In this document: one piece after another, positions 8,400 through 15,634 of the stretch
Layout of the letters: every line of letters starts with the position of its first letter
Position numbering within the stretch: position 1 is the stretch's first letter
Source of the DNA: WQUF01 sp031549885
GTDB lineage: Bacteria; Bacillota; Clostridia; Clostridiales; Clostridiaceae
Assembly: GCA_031549885.1 (NCBI GenBank)
Contig: JAVBPD010000157.1
Span: 1 to 53,124 of the forward strand
Length of the DNA stretch: 53,124 bases
Direction: 5' to 3'
Translations under genes and position numbers: made by a program
Notes under the pieces: model-generated
Seen by the model: the letters and a program-made list of their open reading frames with translations, nothing else
Told to the model about the DNA's origin: nothing
Database searches by the model: none

Positions 8400-9210
8400 A
8401 AAATGCAGGTACAATTCCCTTATCTATTAAATTATCTTCAATATATTTTTTAACTTCTGGCGAGTTTAAAGCATTGCCTAATGCTTTTATATATGGTTTA
8501 TCCTTATTTTCTTCCTTTACAGTAAGAACATTTGCATAAGGTGAATCCTTATCTTCAATAATCAAAGCGTCTTTTGAAGGATTTAAATTTGCTTCTGCTG
8601 CAAAATTTGTATTTATGATAGCTGCACTTACATCACCAAGCACTCTTGGAAGCTGTGCTGCATCTATTTCATCAAATTTTAAATTCTTTTTATTTTCAGT
8701 TATATCTCTAACTGTAATAAGATCTCCTTCTTTAGCTTTTATTAAACCATTTTTTTCAAGAAGTCTAAGAGCTCTTGCTTCATTTGTAGCATCATTTGGA
8801 ATTGCAATTTCAGCTCCATCAGCTATATCATTTATAGATTTTACCTTTGATGAATAAAGTCCTAATGGTTCTATGTGCACTTTTACTGTCCAAGCTAAGT
8901 GAAAACCCTTTTCTTTATTTGTATTTTCTAGATATGGAACATGTTGAAAGAAATTTGCATCAAGGCTTCCATCTTCAAGAGCTACATTAGGTTGAACATA
9001 GTCGTTAAATTCTTTTATTTCTAGCGTGTAACCCTCCTTTTCTAAAATACCTTTTGCTACATTCATTATATCCTTATGTGGAAAAGGCGTAACACCTACT
9101 ACTATATTCTTTTTATCTTGAGCTGGATCTTTTGCACTAGTAGATGAACATCCTCCTAAACTAGTAATAAGCAGCAGACTGCATAATAAACCTACAATGA
9201 TTTTTTTCAT
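8398..9210 (-). CDS. metQ: Methionine ABC transporter substrate-binding lipoprotein MetQ
   Basis: The 270-residue NlpA/MetQ-family lipoprotein has a signal peptide ending in lipobox LGGC, so the mature Cys is lipid-anchored outside the membrane. Family features include VGVTPFPHKDI, the AIPNDATNEARAL segment and INTNFAAEANL. It captures methionine and delivers it to MetI/MetN. I chose ATG 9210, after AGGAGTGG, rather than the GTG three codons upstream. It is the last gene of metN-metI-metQ, 11 bp after metI, and should be controlled by the SAM-I riboswitch upstream of metN. Confidence 0.93.
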   Translation of the reverse strand: MKKIIVGLLCSLLLITSLGGCSSTSAKDPAQDKKNIVVGVTPFPHKDIMNVAKGILEKEGYTLEIKEFNDYVQPNVALEDGSLDANFFQHVPYLENTNKEKGFHLAWTVKVHIEPLGLYSSKVKSINDIADGAEIAIPNDATNEARALRLLEKNGLIKAKEGDLITVRDITENKKNLKFDEIDAAQLPRVLGDVSAAIINTNFAAEANLNPSKDALIIEDKDSPYANVLTVKEENKDKPYIKALGNALNSPEVKKYIEDNLIDKGIVPAF

Positions 9211-9221
9211 ATTAACCACTC

Positions 9222-9857
9222 CTATTTGAATTTTTTATATAATAAATTGCCTAGACTTTGTATAGCCTGTACAATAATTACCAAAAGTATTACAGCTATA
9301 ATCATAACTCCTGTTTGAAAGCGCATATATCCGTAGCTATAAGCTAAATTTCCAAGACCCCCTCCACCAACTACTCCAGCCATAGCAGAATAGCCAATAA
9401 GGTTAATTATAAGCATAGTAATATTTAAAAGTAATGATGGAACAGCTTCCTTTACCATGACTTTAAATACTATTTGCATATCAGTTGCTCCAAAGGATTT
9501 AGCCGCTTCAATTATTCCTTTATCAATTTCTAAAAATGATCCTTCATTTAAACGTGCAACAAAAGGTATTGCTGCAATTGTAAGAGGTATAATTGCTGCA
9601 GTGCTTCCAATAGATTTTCCCACAATTAATCTTGTAAGTGGTATAATTGCAATAATTAAAATTATAAAAGGGAAACTCCTAAATATATTTATGATTAAAT
9701 CAAGCACTTTATAAACAGTTTCATTGGGCTTCAAGCCATCTTTTCTAGTAAAAATTAATATAATACTTAATAAAAATCCAAGTATGCATGAGAATAACCC
9801 AGAAAAAAACACCATGTATAAAGTTTCTCCAAAAGCAATAATAAATTCTAAAGTCAT
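9222..9857 (-). CDS. metI: Methionine ABC transporter permease MetI
   Basis: The 211-residue inner-membrane permease has about five hydrophobic segments and the family EAA-type loop (EAAKSFGATDMQI...), which contacts the ATPase, followed by GYSAMAGVVGGGGLGNLA, typical of MetI. I place the start at ATG 9857, whose A is shared with the metN stop (TAATG) and which follows GGGAGGAG; an in-frame TTG lies five codons upstream. The one-base overlap suggests translational coupling to metN. Confidence 0.93.
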   Translation of the reverse strand: MTLEFIIAFGETLYMVFFSGLFSCILGFLLSIILIFTRKDGLKPNETVYKVLDLIINIFRSFPFIILIIAIIPLTRLIVGKSIGSTAAIIPLTIAAIPFVARLNEGSFLEIDKGIIEAAKSFGATDMQIVFKVMVKEAVPSLLLNITMLIINLIGYSAMAGVVGGGGLGNLAYSYGYMRFQTGVMIIAVILLVIIVQAIQSLGNLLYKKFK

Positions 9858-10813
9858 TATATCTCCTCCCAATACATAGGTATTTTATTCAAATAATTTT
9901 TTATAGCATCTTTATAAGCTTCATCTACATTTATTATTAAAGATCCCAGAACTTCTTCCTTAAAGCTCTCAAGCCTTCCCCATACAATTGAAAAGTCCAT
10001 GTTTAAATCTTTTGCCATTTTGGTAATAATCGGCATTTGACTTTGCTCTTTTTTAAACAAAAGCTTTATATTATATCCAGTTTCAGGCAATATATATTCT
10101 TCTCCTATAAGGTCCTTTAAAGCTTTGCTCTCTCTTAAAAATAAATCTTCACAAAGCCCAGTTTCTTTCACCTCACCATCTTCTAATATCGCTATCCTTG
10201 TACAAATTTGTTTTACCACATCCATTTCATGGGTTATAACCACAATGGTAATGTTTAACTTTAAATTTATATCTACAATTAATTTTAAAATATCTCTAGT
10301 GGTTTTGGGGTCAAGGGCCGATGTTGCTTCATCGCATAAAAGTATTTCAGGTTTTAAAGCAAGTGCCCTTGCTATACCAACTCTTTGCTTTTGCCCACCG
10401 CTTAAATTTCTTATTTTTTCAAATTTTTTATCTTTTAAATTTGTAATTTGAAGTAGTTCATCTACTCTTTTTTCAATTTCATCTTTGCTATATCCCCAAA
10501 TTTCCATTGGAAATGCAATATTTTCAAATACATTTCTCCTGTTCATTAAGTTAAAATTTTGAAAGATCATAGATATTTTTTTTCTAAAATTTCTTATATC
10601 CTCTTTTGATAAATTTTTAATTTCATTATCCATGACAATTAGAGAACCTTTATCATAACCTTCAAGTCCATTAATGCATCTAACTAAAGTAGATTTTCCA
10701 GCTCCGCTATGTCCAATTATTCCAAATATTTCACCTTTATTTATTTCAAGATTAATATCTTTTAAAACTTCCATAGATCCATACTTTTTATTTAGGTTTT
10801 TTATAGTTATCAA
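9857..10813 (-). CDS. metN: Methionine ABC transporter ATP-binding protein MetN
   Basis: The 318-residue protein has an ABC ATPase domain (Walker A GHSGAGKST about residues 34-42, signature LSGGQKQR, Walker B ILLCDEATSALD, switch His in VITHEMD) followed by a C-terminal ~75-residue NIL domain, which in this family binds methionine and inhibits transport at high internal methionine. It powers import through MetI with MetQ as receptor. It is the first gene of the operon, immediately downstream of the riboswitch expression platform. Confidence 0.95.
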   Translation of the reverse strand: MITIKNLNKKYGSMEVLKDINLEINKGEIFGIIGHSGAGKSTLVRCINGLEGYDKGSLIVMDNEIKNLSKEDIRNFRKKISMIFQNFNLMNRRNVFENIAFPMEIWGYSKDEIEKRVDELLQITNLKDKKFEKIRNLSGGQKQRVGIARALALKPEILLCDEATSALDPKTTRDILKLIVDINLKLNITIVVITHEMDVVKQICTRIAILEDGEVKETGLCEDLFLRESKALKDLIGEEYILPETGYNIKLLFKKEQSQMPIITKMAKDLNMDFSIVWGRLESFKEEVLGSLIINVDEAYKDAIKNYLNKIPMYWEEI

Positions 10814-10840
10814 AACGCCGCACCCTCTTTACAAAAAAAT

Positions 10841-10867
10841 AAAAAACTCAAATGAAACTCTGAGTTT
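10841..10867 (-). terminator. Expression-platform terminator of the SAM-I riboswitch
   Basis: On the minus strand AAACTCA and TGAGTTT form a stem followed by T residues, between the aptamer and the metN start. With SAM bound, this hairpin should form and stop transcription. Confidence 0.85.
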
Positions 10868-10882
10868 AAAAAATAATTTCAT

Positions 10883-10980
10883 CTTATCTCTCAGTTTTCA
10901 CTGCTGGATTTGGCACCTGGTAATAAACATTACTGGTTGCCGGGTATCATTGGGCCAGTCCCTCCACCACTCTTGATAAG
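10883..10980 (-). promoter_or_regulatory. SAM-I (S-box) riboswitch aptamer
   Basis: The minus strand shows the conserved S-box core: P1 strand CTTATC pairing with GATAAG at the far end, GGTGGAGGGACTGGCCC, then ATGATACCCGGCAACC, and GGTGCCAAATCC before closing. These are the hallmark SAM-I motifs. It precedes metNIQ and predicts that the importer is made only when SAM is low. Confidence 0.97.
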
Positions 10981-11016
10981 GCTTATATTCAGTTTTATCT
11001 ATAATAATTAAAAACT

Positions 11017-11045
11017 ATTATAATTGCTAATAAATAAATTGTCAA
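11017..11045 (-). promoter_or_regulatory. Consensus promoter of metNIQ
   Basis: A perfect sigma-A promoter on the minus strand: TTGACA (11045-11040), 17-bp spacer, TATAAT (11022-11017). It ends about 37 bp before the riboswitch P1 and lies just beyond the stop codon of the MBL gene. Confidence 0.92.
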
Positions 11046-11051
11046 TATTTT

Positions 11052-11933
11052 TTAAAAATTTGAATTCCAATAAAGAGCATTATTTTTTAAATTAAACTTA
11101 ATCTTATTTTCTTCATATAAGTAAGTTAAATATGCTTTTACAGTGCTTAATGTCAAAACATAAGAATTTAGATCCACATTTTGTTCATAATGATCAAGAA
11201 TTTTTTTAACTAATTCTTCTAAAGTAGAATCTAATTTAGTTTCAGTTAATATAAAATCCATTATCTCATATGCTTTATTGCGATTTAATTTCACAGTTTC
11301 AGCAATATCATTTAAAGCTTCGCAGTGAGAAGGTATAAACAAAGAGCCTTTAAAATTTTCTATTCTATCTAAAGTTTCTAAATAATCCCTTAAATTGTAA
11401 ATTAAGATAATTGGATGCTTTTGTATTAATTCATTTGAAAATAAGCTATCTCCTAAAAAATAAACATCATCTGAAGTCTTTATTCCTATCATTTGAAAAG
11501 AATGCCCTTTAACATCAATGGCGCAAAGCCCCTCAGGAAGTGAATTTTCTATTGTTCCTGTTGGATCTGATTTTTCAGCAAATAAAAATCTATTTTTTAA
11601 ATCTTTTATGGGATATCCTCCATAAAAATATGATAATTCTAAAATTGGATTTTTTATAAATAAGTTTTCTACATGGTGAGATATTATTTTACAAGAAGTT
11701 CTCGATTGTATAAATGAATTACCGCTTACGTGATCTGAATGTGCATGTGTGTTTATAATACCTAATACATTCCAATTGTTATCTCTTATTATTTTTAGTA
11801 TTTTTCTGCCCACTTCTTTATTGTTACCGCTATCAATTAAATAAACATCTGTATCATTTATTTTATATATTCCTATATTTGTAGGTGATTTGATGTAATA
11901 TGTTGATTTGCCAACTTGAATTAATTCGTACAT
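11052..11933 (-). CDS. MBL-fold metallo-hydrolase
   Basis: The 293-residue protein has the metallo-beta-lactamase fold: THAHSDHVSG carries the HxHxDH metal site, DVKGHSFQMIG gives a further His, DSLF the bridging Asp, and IPSHCEA the last His. The C-terminal ~80 residues look like a helical or winged-helix extension. Substrate cannot be told; relatives act on thioesters, nucleotides or beta-lactams. The ATG follows AGGAGGT. It is 15 bp after the unknown gene at 11949, so the two are probably co-transcribed. Confidence 0.88.
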   Translation of the reverse strand: MYELIQVGKSTYYIKSPTNIGIYKINDTDVYLIDSGNNKEVGRKILKIIRDNNWNVLGIINTHAHSDHVSGNSFIQSRTSCKIISHHVENLFIKNPILELSYFYGGYPIKDLKNRFLFAEKSDPTGTIENSLPEGLCAIDVKGHSFQMIGIKTSDDVYFLGDSLFSNELIQKHPIILIYNLRDYLETLDRIENFKGSLFIPSHCEALNDIAETVKLNRNKAYEIMDFILTETKLDSTLEELVKKILDHYEQNVDLNSYVLTLSTVKAYLTYLYEENKIKFNLKNNALYWNSNF

Positions 11934-11948
11934 TTGTACCTCCTAAGT

Positions 11949-12776
11949 TTAACAATTTTTTAATTCATAAAGCAATTGCCTCAGTTCTTTTTCTGTTAAA
12001 GCATCTAAAGTATATTGAGCTCCATCAATTAACTTGAGCTTTTCAAATACTACTTTATTTAAACTTTCATAATCCACTAAATAATCTTCACATTCAGAAA
12101 AAAATATTATTAATTTATCAACTTTAGGTAAAAAATAATCTATTCCAAATGTTACAGAAATATAAGTCCAAGGTTCTTCATCCTCTATAACATATGTACT
12201 TGGTTCAAAGTAATTATTTTCGATGTATTGAACACGCCTTATAAGGTTAAAAAGGTTATCCTTTAACTCTCTAAAGTTTTTACTATTTATTTTTAAATTT
12301 TTATATAAGCTTTTGCATATATATACTTCCTTTAAACAGCCATAAATATAAATATATTCATTTTCTTTTAAAATCTTCTCAATGGAATTTATTGAATCCT
12401 CAATTTTAGAAAATATGAATATCTTTGTATATATATTTTGTAATTCTTCTAAATTTAAAGGTTTTTTATTCATATTTATATAAATAGGTTGCATTAGTAT
12501 ATTGTACAATATACTAACAATTTTAAATGCAAGTTCATAATCCTCTTCACAAGAAAGAGCATTTACCTCCACCTCATAAATCCCTAAATCATAAGATATG
12601 AGCACACCTTTTGTTGACACATTCTGGATATAATAAATATACTCATAACCCTCTCCTAATTGATCTCTTTGAGATTTATCCTTTAAATTAGCTATTTTTA
12701 CATTTAAGCTTAAATTGTCAATAATATCCTTATTTCTTATAATTTTACCTGATTTAATTTTAAAAGTTAAAGGCAT
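11949..12776 (-). CDS. Conserved hypothetical protein
   Basis: The 275-residue soluble protein starts at ATG after GGAGGG. It opens with a short beta-rich segment (LTFKIKSGKIIRN) and has mixed alpha/beta composition, many acidic residues and no signal peptide or membrane segment. Its opening faintly recalls a clostridial DUF family (DUF4299-like), which I cannot confirm. It is upstream of and close to the MBL gene, suggesting a two-gene unit. No catalytic motif is visible. Confidence 0.65.
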   Translation of the reverse strand: MPLTFKIKSGKIIRNKDIIDNLSLNVKIANLKDKSQRDQLGEGYEYIYYIQNVSTKGVLISYDLGIYEVEVNALSCEEDYELAFKIVSILYNILMQPIYINMNKKPLNLEELQNIYTKIFIFSKIEDSINSIEKILKENEYIYIYGCLKEVYICKSLYKNLKINSKNFRELKDNLFNLIRRVQYIENNYFEPSTYVIEDEEPWTYISVTFGIDYFLPKVDKLIIFFSECEDYLVDYESLNKVVFEKLKLIDGAQYTLDALTEKELRQLLYELKNC

Positions 12777-12843
12777 AACAACCCTCCATAAAAATATATA
12801 TCAATTATAGATTATTTTTATTTACAGGTAAATAAAAATATAA

Positions 12844-12872
12844 AAAACACGCACAAGCTTTCCTTGTGCGTG
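12844..12872 (-). terminator. Terminator of the SSB-like gene
   Basis: A perfect 10-bp stem CACGCACAAG / CTTGTGCGTG with a 5-nt loop is followed on the minus strand by TTTTTTA. Confidence 0.88.
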
Positions 12873-12880
12873 AAATAAAT

Positions 12881-13576
12881 CTAATATATTCCTGCGCCTT
12901 CTTCTGTTTCAATTTCCAGTGCCGAAATTTCTGATGTCTCTACATCTTGTGAATTTTCTTTATTTGCTTTTTCCATTTTTGAAATAGAAACTTCATATGC
13001 TACTTTATTGATGAATTCGCTTTCAGAAACCTTTTTTTGATACTCTCTGCTTTGAAGTCTTCCCCAAACTCTAATATTATCGCCAATTTTTAGCGTTTGA
13101 CAAAATCTAGAATTTCTTCCCCATGCAATCGTTGGTATGTAGTCCGATTTATTATATGATCTGTTTACTGCAACAAGCATGTCCGCAATTTCTCTGCCAA
13201 ATGGAGTTTGCCTGTAAATAGGTTCTTTGCATATATATCCATCTAAAAAAATTTGGTTTGGATTTTTACTTCTTTCTGTACAGTAATTGATATTTCTTGC
13301 AAATACAGTTAGTATTAATCGATTAGACCCTTCAACAAATTTATTATATGATCTAAGCTGTCCCTCAACCACAACTTCTGTACCAATTTTTAGTTCTAAA
13401 TTATTAAGTAGCCTTTCTGACACTGTAATAAACAAAATATCTTTTGCATCACTTAATCTGGGAACTTCCATCTCAAATATATAAAAGCCCTCACCATACA
13501 TCTCGTGACTTAAAGTAAGTTCAGAATTAACCTTTCCTTCAAGATAAATCTTGTTGTTTAGCATAAAATTGTCCAT
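12881..13576 (-). CDS. SSB-like protein with two OB-fold domains
   Basis: The 231-residue protein has two OB-fold halves: residues ~8-100 (YLEGKVNSELTLSHE...EVVVEGQLRSYNK) and ~115-205 (FLDGYICKEPIYRQTPFGREIADMLVAVNR...IAWGRNS...GDNIRVWGRLQSREYQ). The second is the more SSB/PriB-like. Presumably it binds single-stranded DNA. The C-terminus is acidic but ends EEGAGIY, not the DDDIPF-type tip that recruits partners in housekeeping SSB, so it is probably an accessory SSB. I chose ATG 13576, behind GGGAGAGAGGGG, over an upstream in-frame start. It is monocistronic with a strong terminator. Confidence 0.82.
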   Translation of the reverse strand: MDNFMLNNKIYLEGKVNSELTLSHEMYGEGFYIFEMEVPRLSDAKDILFITVSERLLNNLELKIGTEVVVEGQLRSYNKFVEGSNRLILTVFARNINYCTERSKNPNQIFLDGYICKEPIYRQTPFGREIADMLVAVNRSYNKSDYIPTIAWGRNSRFCQTLKIGDNIRVWGRLQSREYQKKVSESEFINKVAYEVSISKMEKANKENSQDVETSEISALEIETEEGAGIY

Positions 13577-13636
13577 AGTAACCCCTCTCTCCCTTAGTGC
13601 TATAAAAACTATTCTCAAAATATATTATTATGTTTT

Positions 13637-14137
13637 TTATAAAAATATTACATTTTTATATTTTTCTTGTATGGATAAATAATCTATACCTTCTAAAATT
13701 CCTAATGTAATCCCCAACATCGATGCATTTAAGTCCAATAAATCATCTAATTTACACTGAATAGGTATTTCTAGATTATAAAGTTCTTCCTTTAAAGTAG
13801 GAAAAAATCCTTGCAAGCAGTATAAAAACGTATTACTATCTTTATCTATACTTGTATATGTAATATTGTTATTAATTCCAAATCCGTAAATAGTTTGATT
13901 ACCTTTAATAATTGACATATCTATGTTTAAATCGTTATTGACAAAACAATAATTACAAGTAATGCTTGAAATATTTGCATTTATATAGTCTAAATCAATT
14001 ATACAATAATCTATATATGACACAGATTTAAAGTTTTCTATATCTAAAATATTAAATTTAAGTCCTAAGATATCTACAAAGTATAAAACTTTCTCTTTAA
14101 ACAATTCACTACCCAAAATAAATAAACTTTTTATCAT
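13637..14137 (-). CDS. Hypothetical protein, possibly Mur-ligase-like fragment
   Basis: The 166-residue protein starts at ATG after GTGAGG. It has an alpha/beta pattern with alternating hydrophobic strands and no signal peptide. The segment TIYGFGINNNITYTSID followed by LYCLQGFFP faintly recalls the start of the C-terminal domain of Mur ligases, but no ATP-binding or catalytic motif is present, so this is only a lead. It is divergent from the DUF4364 gene across a 222-bp AT-rich gap. Confidence 0.6.
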   Translation of the reverse strand: MIKSLFILGSELFKEKVLYFVDILGLKFNILDIENFKSVSYIDYCIIDLDYINANISSITCNYCFVNNDLNIDMSIIKGNQTIYGFGINNNITYTSIDKDSNTFLYCLQGFFPTLKEELYNLEIPIQCKLDDLLDLNASMLGITLGILEGIDYLSIQEKYKNVIFL

Positions 14138-14306
14138 AAAACAACCTCACAAATTATTTTATGATATTTTTAGCATTTATAAAAAATTTATTCTAAGGTA
14201 TATTTATTATATATTTTTTTAGAATTTTTTTCAATATAAATTATAACATTTACTTAATTGGTATAAATTTGCATTTTTTAAAAAATTAGAATAAATTTTT
14301 GTTTTA

Positions 14307-14315
14307 TGATATAAT
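14307..14315 (+). promoter_or_regulatory. Extended -10 promoter of the DUF4364 gene
   Basis: TG-A-TATAAT is an extended -10 element 45 bp before the ATG; the -35 (TTAGAA-like) is weak. The same TATGATATAAT word precedes lepA and the CPBP-like gene. Confidence 0.55.
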
Positions 14316-14359
14316 TAATATATCATATTATTGCTACAAATTCAATTGTGAGGTGTCCT

Positions 14360-14692
14360 ATGATTATCGATAATAAGCTTGCAGAAAACAAGCTTTTTAT
14401 TCTATATATTTTAAGCATATATGAAAAACCAGTATCTAACATAGAAGTTAGTGATATAGTAATTGCAAATGATATAATTTCGTACTTTACTCTTGCAAAA
14501 TATTTAAAGGAACTTGAAAGAGATAAATATATTTTATTTTTAAACATAAATAATAATCCATATATTAGCATAACTAATGCTGGGTCGCAAGTATTACAAC
14601 TATTTTTAAACAGACTTGATTTAGATAAAATTACAAATATAAAAAATTATATTGAAAAAAAAATTGATCATGGAAATTCACAATCAATTTAA
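14360..14692 (+). CDS. DUF4364-family winged-helix protein, short form
   Basis: The 110-residue product matches the N-terminal half of the clostridial DUF4364 family: an ENKLFILYIL opening, a winged-helix region (NIEVSDIVIANDIISYFTLAKYLKEL) and ITNAGSQVLQLF. Family members I recall are about 170 residues; here the C-terminal half is missing and the frame stops at TAA 14690. It probably binds DNA as a regulator. ATG 14360 follows GTGAGGTG and is preferred over a GTG four codons earlier. Its stop overlaps the stop of the convergent propeller gene. Confidence 0.75.
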   Translation: MIIDNKLAENKLFILYILSIYEKPVSNIEVSDIVIANDIISYFTLAKYLKELERDKYILFLNINNNPYISITNAGSQVLQLFLNRLDLDKITNIKNYIEKKIDHGNSQSI

Positions 14693-15540
14693 TAAAAATC
14701 TATTCTTCTAGGAGATGGTATATTTATTTTTTTAATTTCATCACCATCTATTTCAATGATCTTATTATTTTTTTCAGAACATATTAAAAGCTTTCCTTCA
14801 AAGCTTGTAATACTATTAGGAGTACAGTTACTTATTAATATTTTTCTATTACTTTTGTTTGTTAAATTTATCTCCCATAATGAATCTGAAAAATAATCGC
14901 ATACATAGCAGAAGCCATTCATGTAAAGAAAGTCCACTGGGGCATTACATGTTTTATAATTTTCGAGTTTTTTACCACTTTTTGAATCATAAACATATAT
15001 TGTCCCTTGTTCAAACTCTTCAAATCCTTCAATAGACATGATATACTTTCCATCTTCTATAAAAACGCTTTTAAAAGGGTGTTTTTCGCTTTTAATGGAT
15101 AATTTCTTTTCTCTTTTATTTAAAGAAAATACCTCTATCTCATTGCTCCCATAATTTGTAATCAATATATTATCCTCTAAATAATCTATATTAAGTGGAA
15201 GGCCTGCAGTTTCCATCATATATTGTATTTCCCTTTGATTGTTGTCAAAAAATACAATTTTATTAGAATCGCCACTTAATATAATGGAGCTTGAATCAAC
15301 AATGACAAAATCAGTGAGATATGGGCCAATATAATATGTCTTATGCTTTTCAGCTTGCCTATTTACAAAAGATATTTCTCCATTTTGCTTTGAAATAGCA
15401 ACAATGCTATTTTTCCATTTCAAAGCTTTTGTTGGACCAAATCCAGTTAGATTAAATTTACCATAAGTTTTATAATCTCTTAGACCCAAGAAAGTTATTT
15501 GATTTTCGGTTTCACTGCATATCATTAAATATCTCATCAT
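14689..15540 (-). CDS. Beta-propeller (YncE-like) protein
   Basis: The 283-residue protein is made of repeated ~40-residue beta blade units with patterns such as IVAISKQNGEISFVNR, IILSGDSNKIVFFDN, ILITNYGSNEIEVFSL, TIYVYDSKSGK, and LLICSEKNNKIIEID. This fits a seven-bladed propeller of the YncE/WD40-like kind, used for binding rather than catalysis. No signal peptide is present, so it appears cytoplasmic. ATG 15540 follows GGGGAGG; an upstream GTG is less likely. Its stop codon overlaps the convergent DUF4364 stop by 4 bp. Confidence 0.75.
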   Translation of the reverse strand: MMRYLMICSETENQITFLGLRDYKTYGKFNLTGFGPTKALKWKNSIVAISKQNGEISFVNRQAEKHKTYYIGPYLTDFVIVDSSSIILSGDSNKIVFFDNNQREIQYMMETAGLPLNIDYLEDNILITNYGSNEIEVFSLNKREKKLSIKSEKHPFKSVFIEDGKYIMSIEGFEEFEQGTIYVYDSKSGKKLENYKTCNAPVDFLYMNGFCYVCDYFSDSLWEINLTNKSNRKILISNCTPNSITSFEGKLLICSEKNNKIIEIDGDEIKKINIPSPRRIDFY

Positions 15541-15588
15541 AGCAATCCTCCCCACCTTATAATATGATTACTATAATTTATTTGATAT

Positions 15589-15634
15589 AAATAAAGACCA
15601 ATAAATTACACCTATAATTCATTGGTCTTTATTT
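15589..15634. terminator. Hairpin terminator after the BpsA-like gene
   Basis: ATAAAGACCAAT...ATTGGTCTTTAT forms a long A/T-flanked stem overlapping the stop codon of the BpsA-like gene. Symmetric A and T tracts permit termination in both directions. Confidence 0.75.

Noticed and set aside
10883..10980. T-box leader for an amino-acid gene
   Set aside because: The conserved core matches SAM-I, not the T-box GGTGG antiterminator with a specifier loop.
14323..14571. 82-codon minus-strand frame opposite the DUF4364 gene
   Set aside because: Shadow frame; the plus-strand product has family similarity and a proper ribosome binding site.
11052..14692. Defence island from the MBL, SSB-like and unknown genes
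   Set aside because: The genes have separate promoters or terminators, mixed orientation, and no nuclease, ATPase or toxin-antitoxin signatures.
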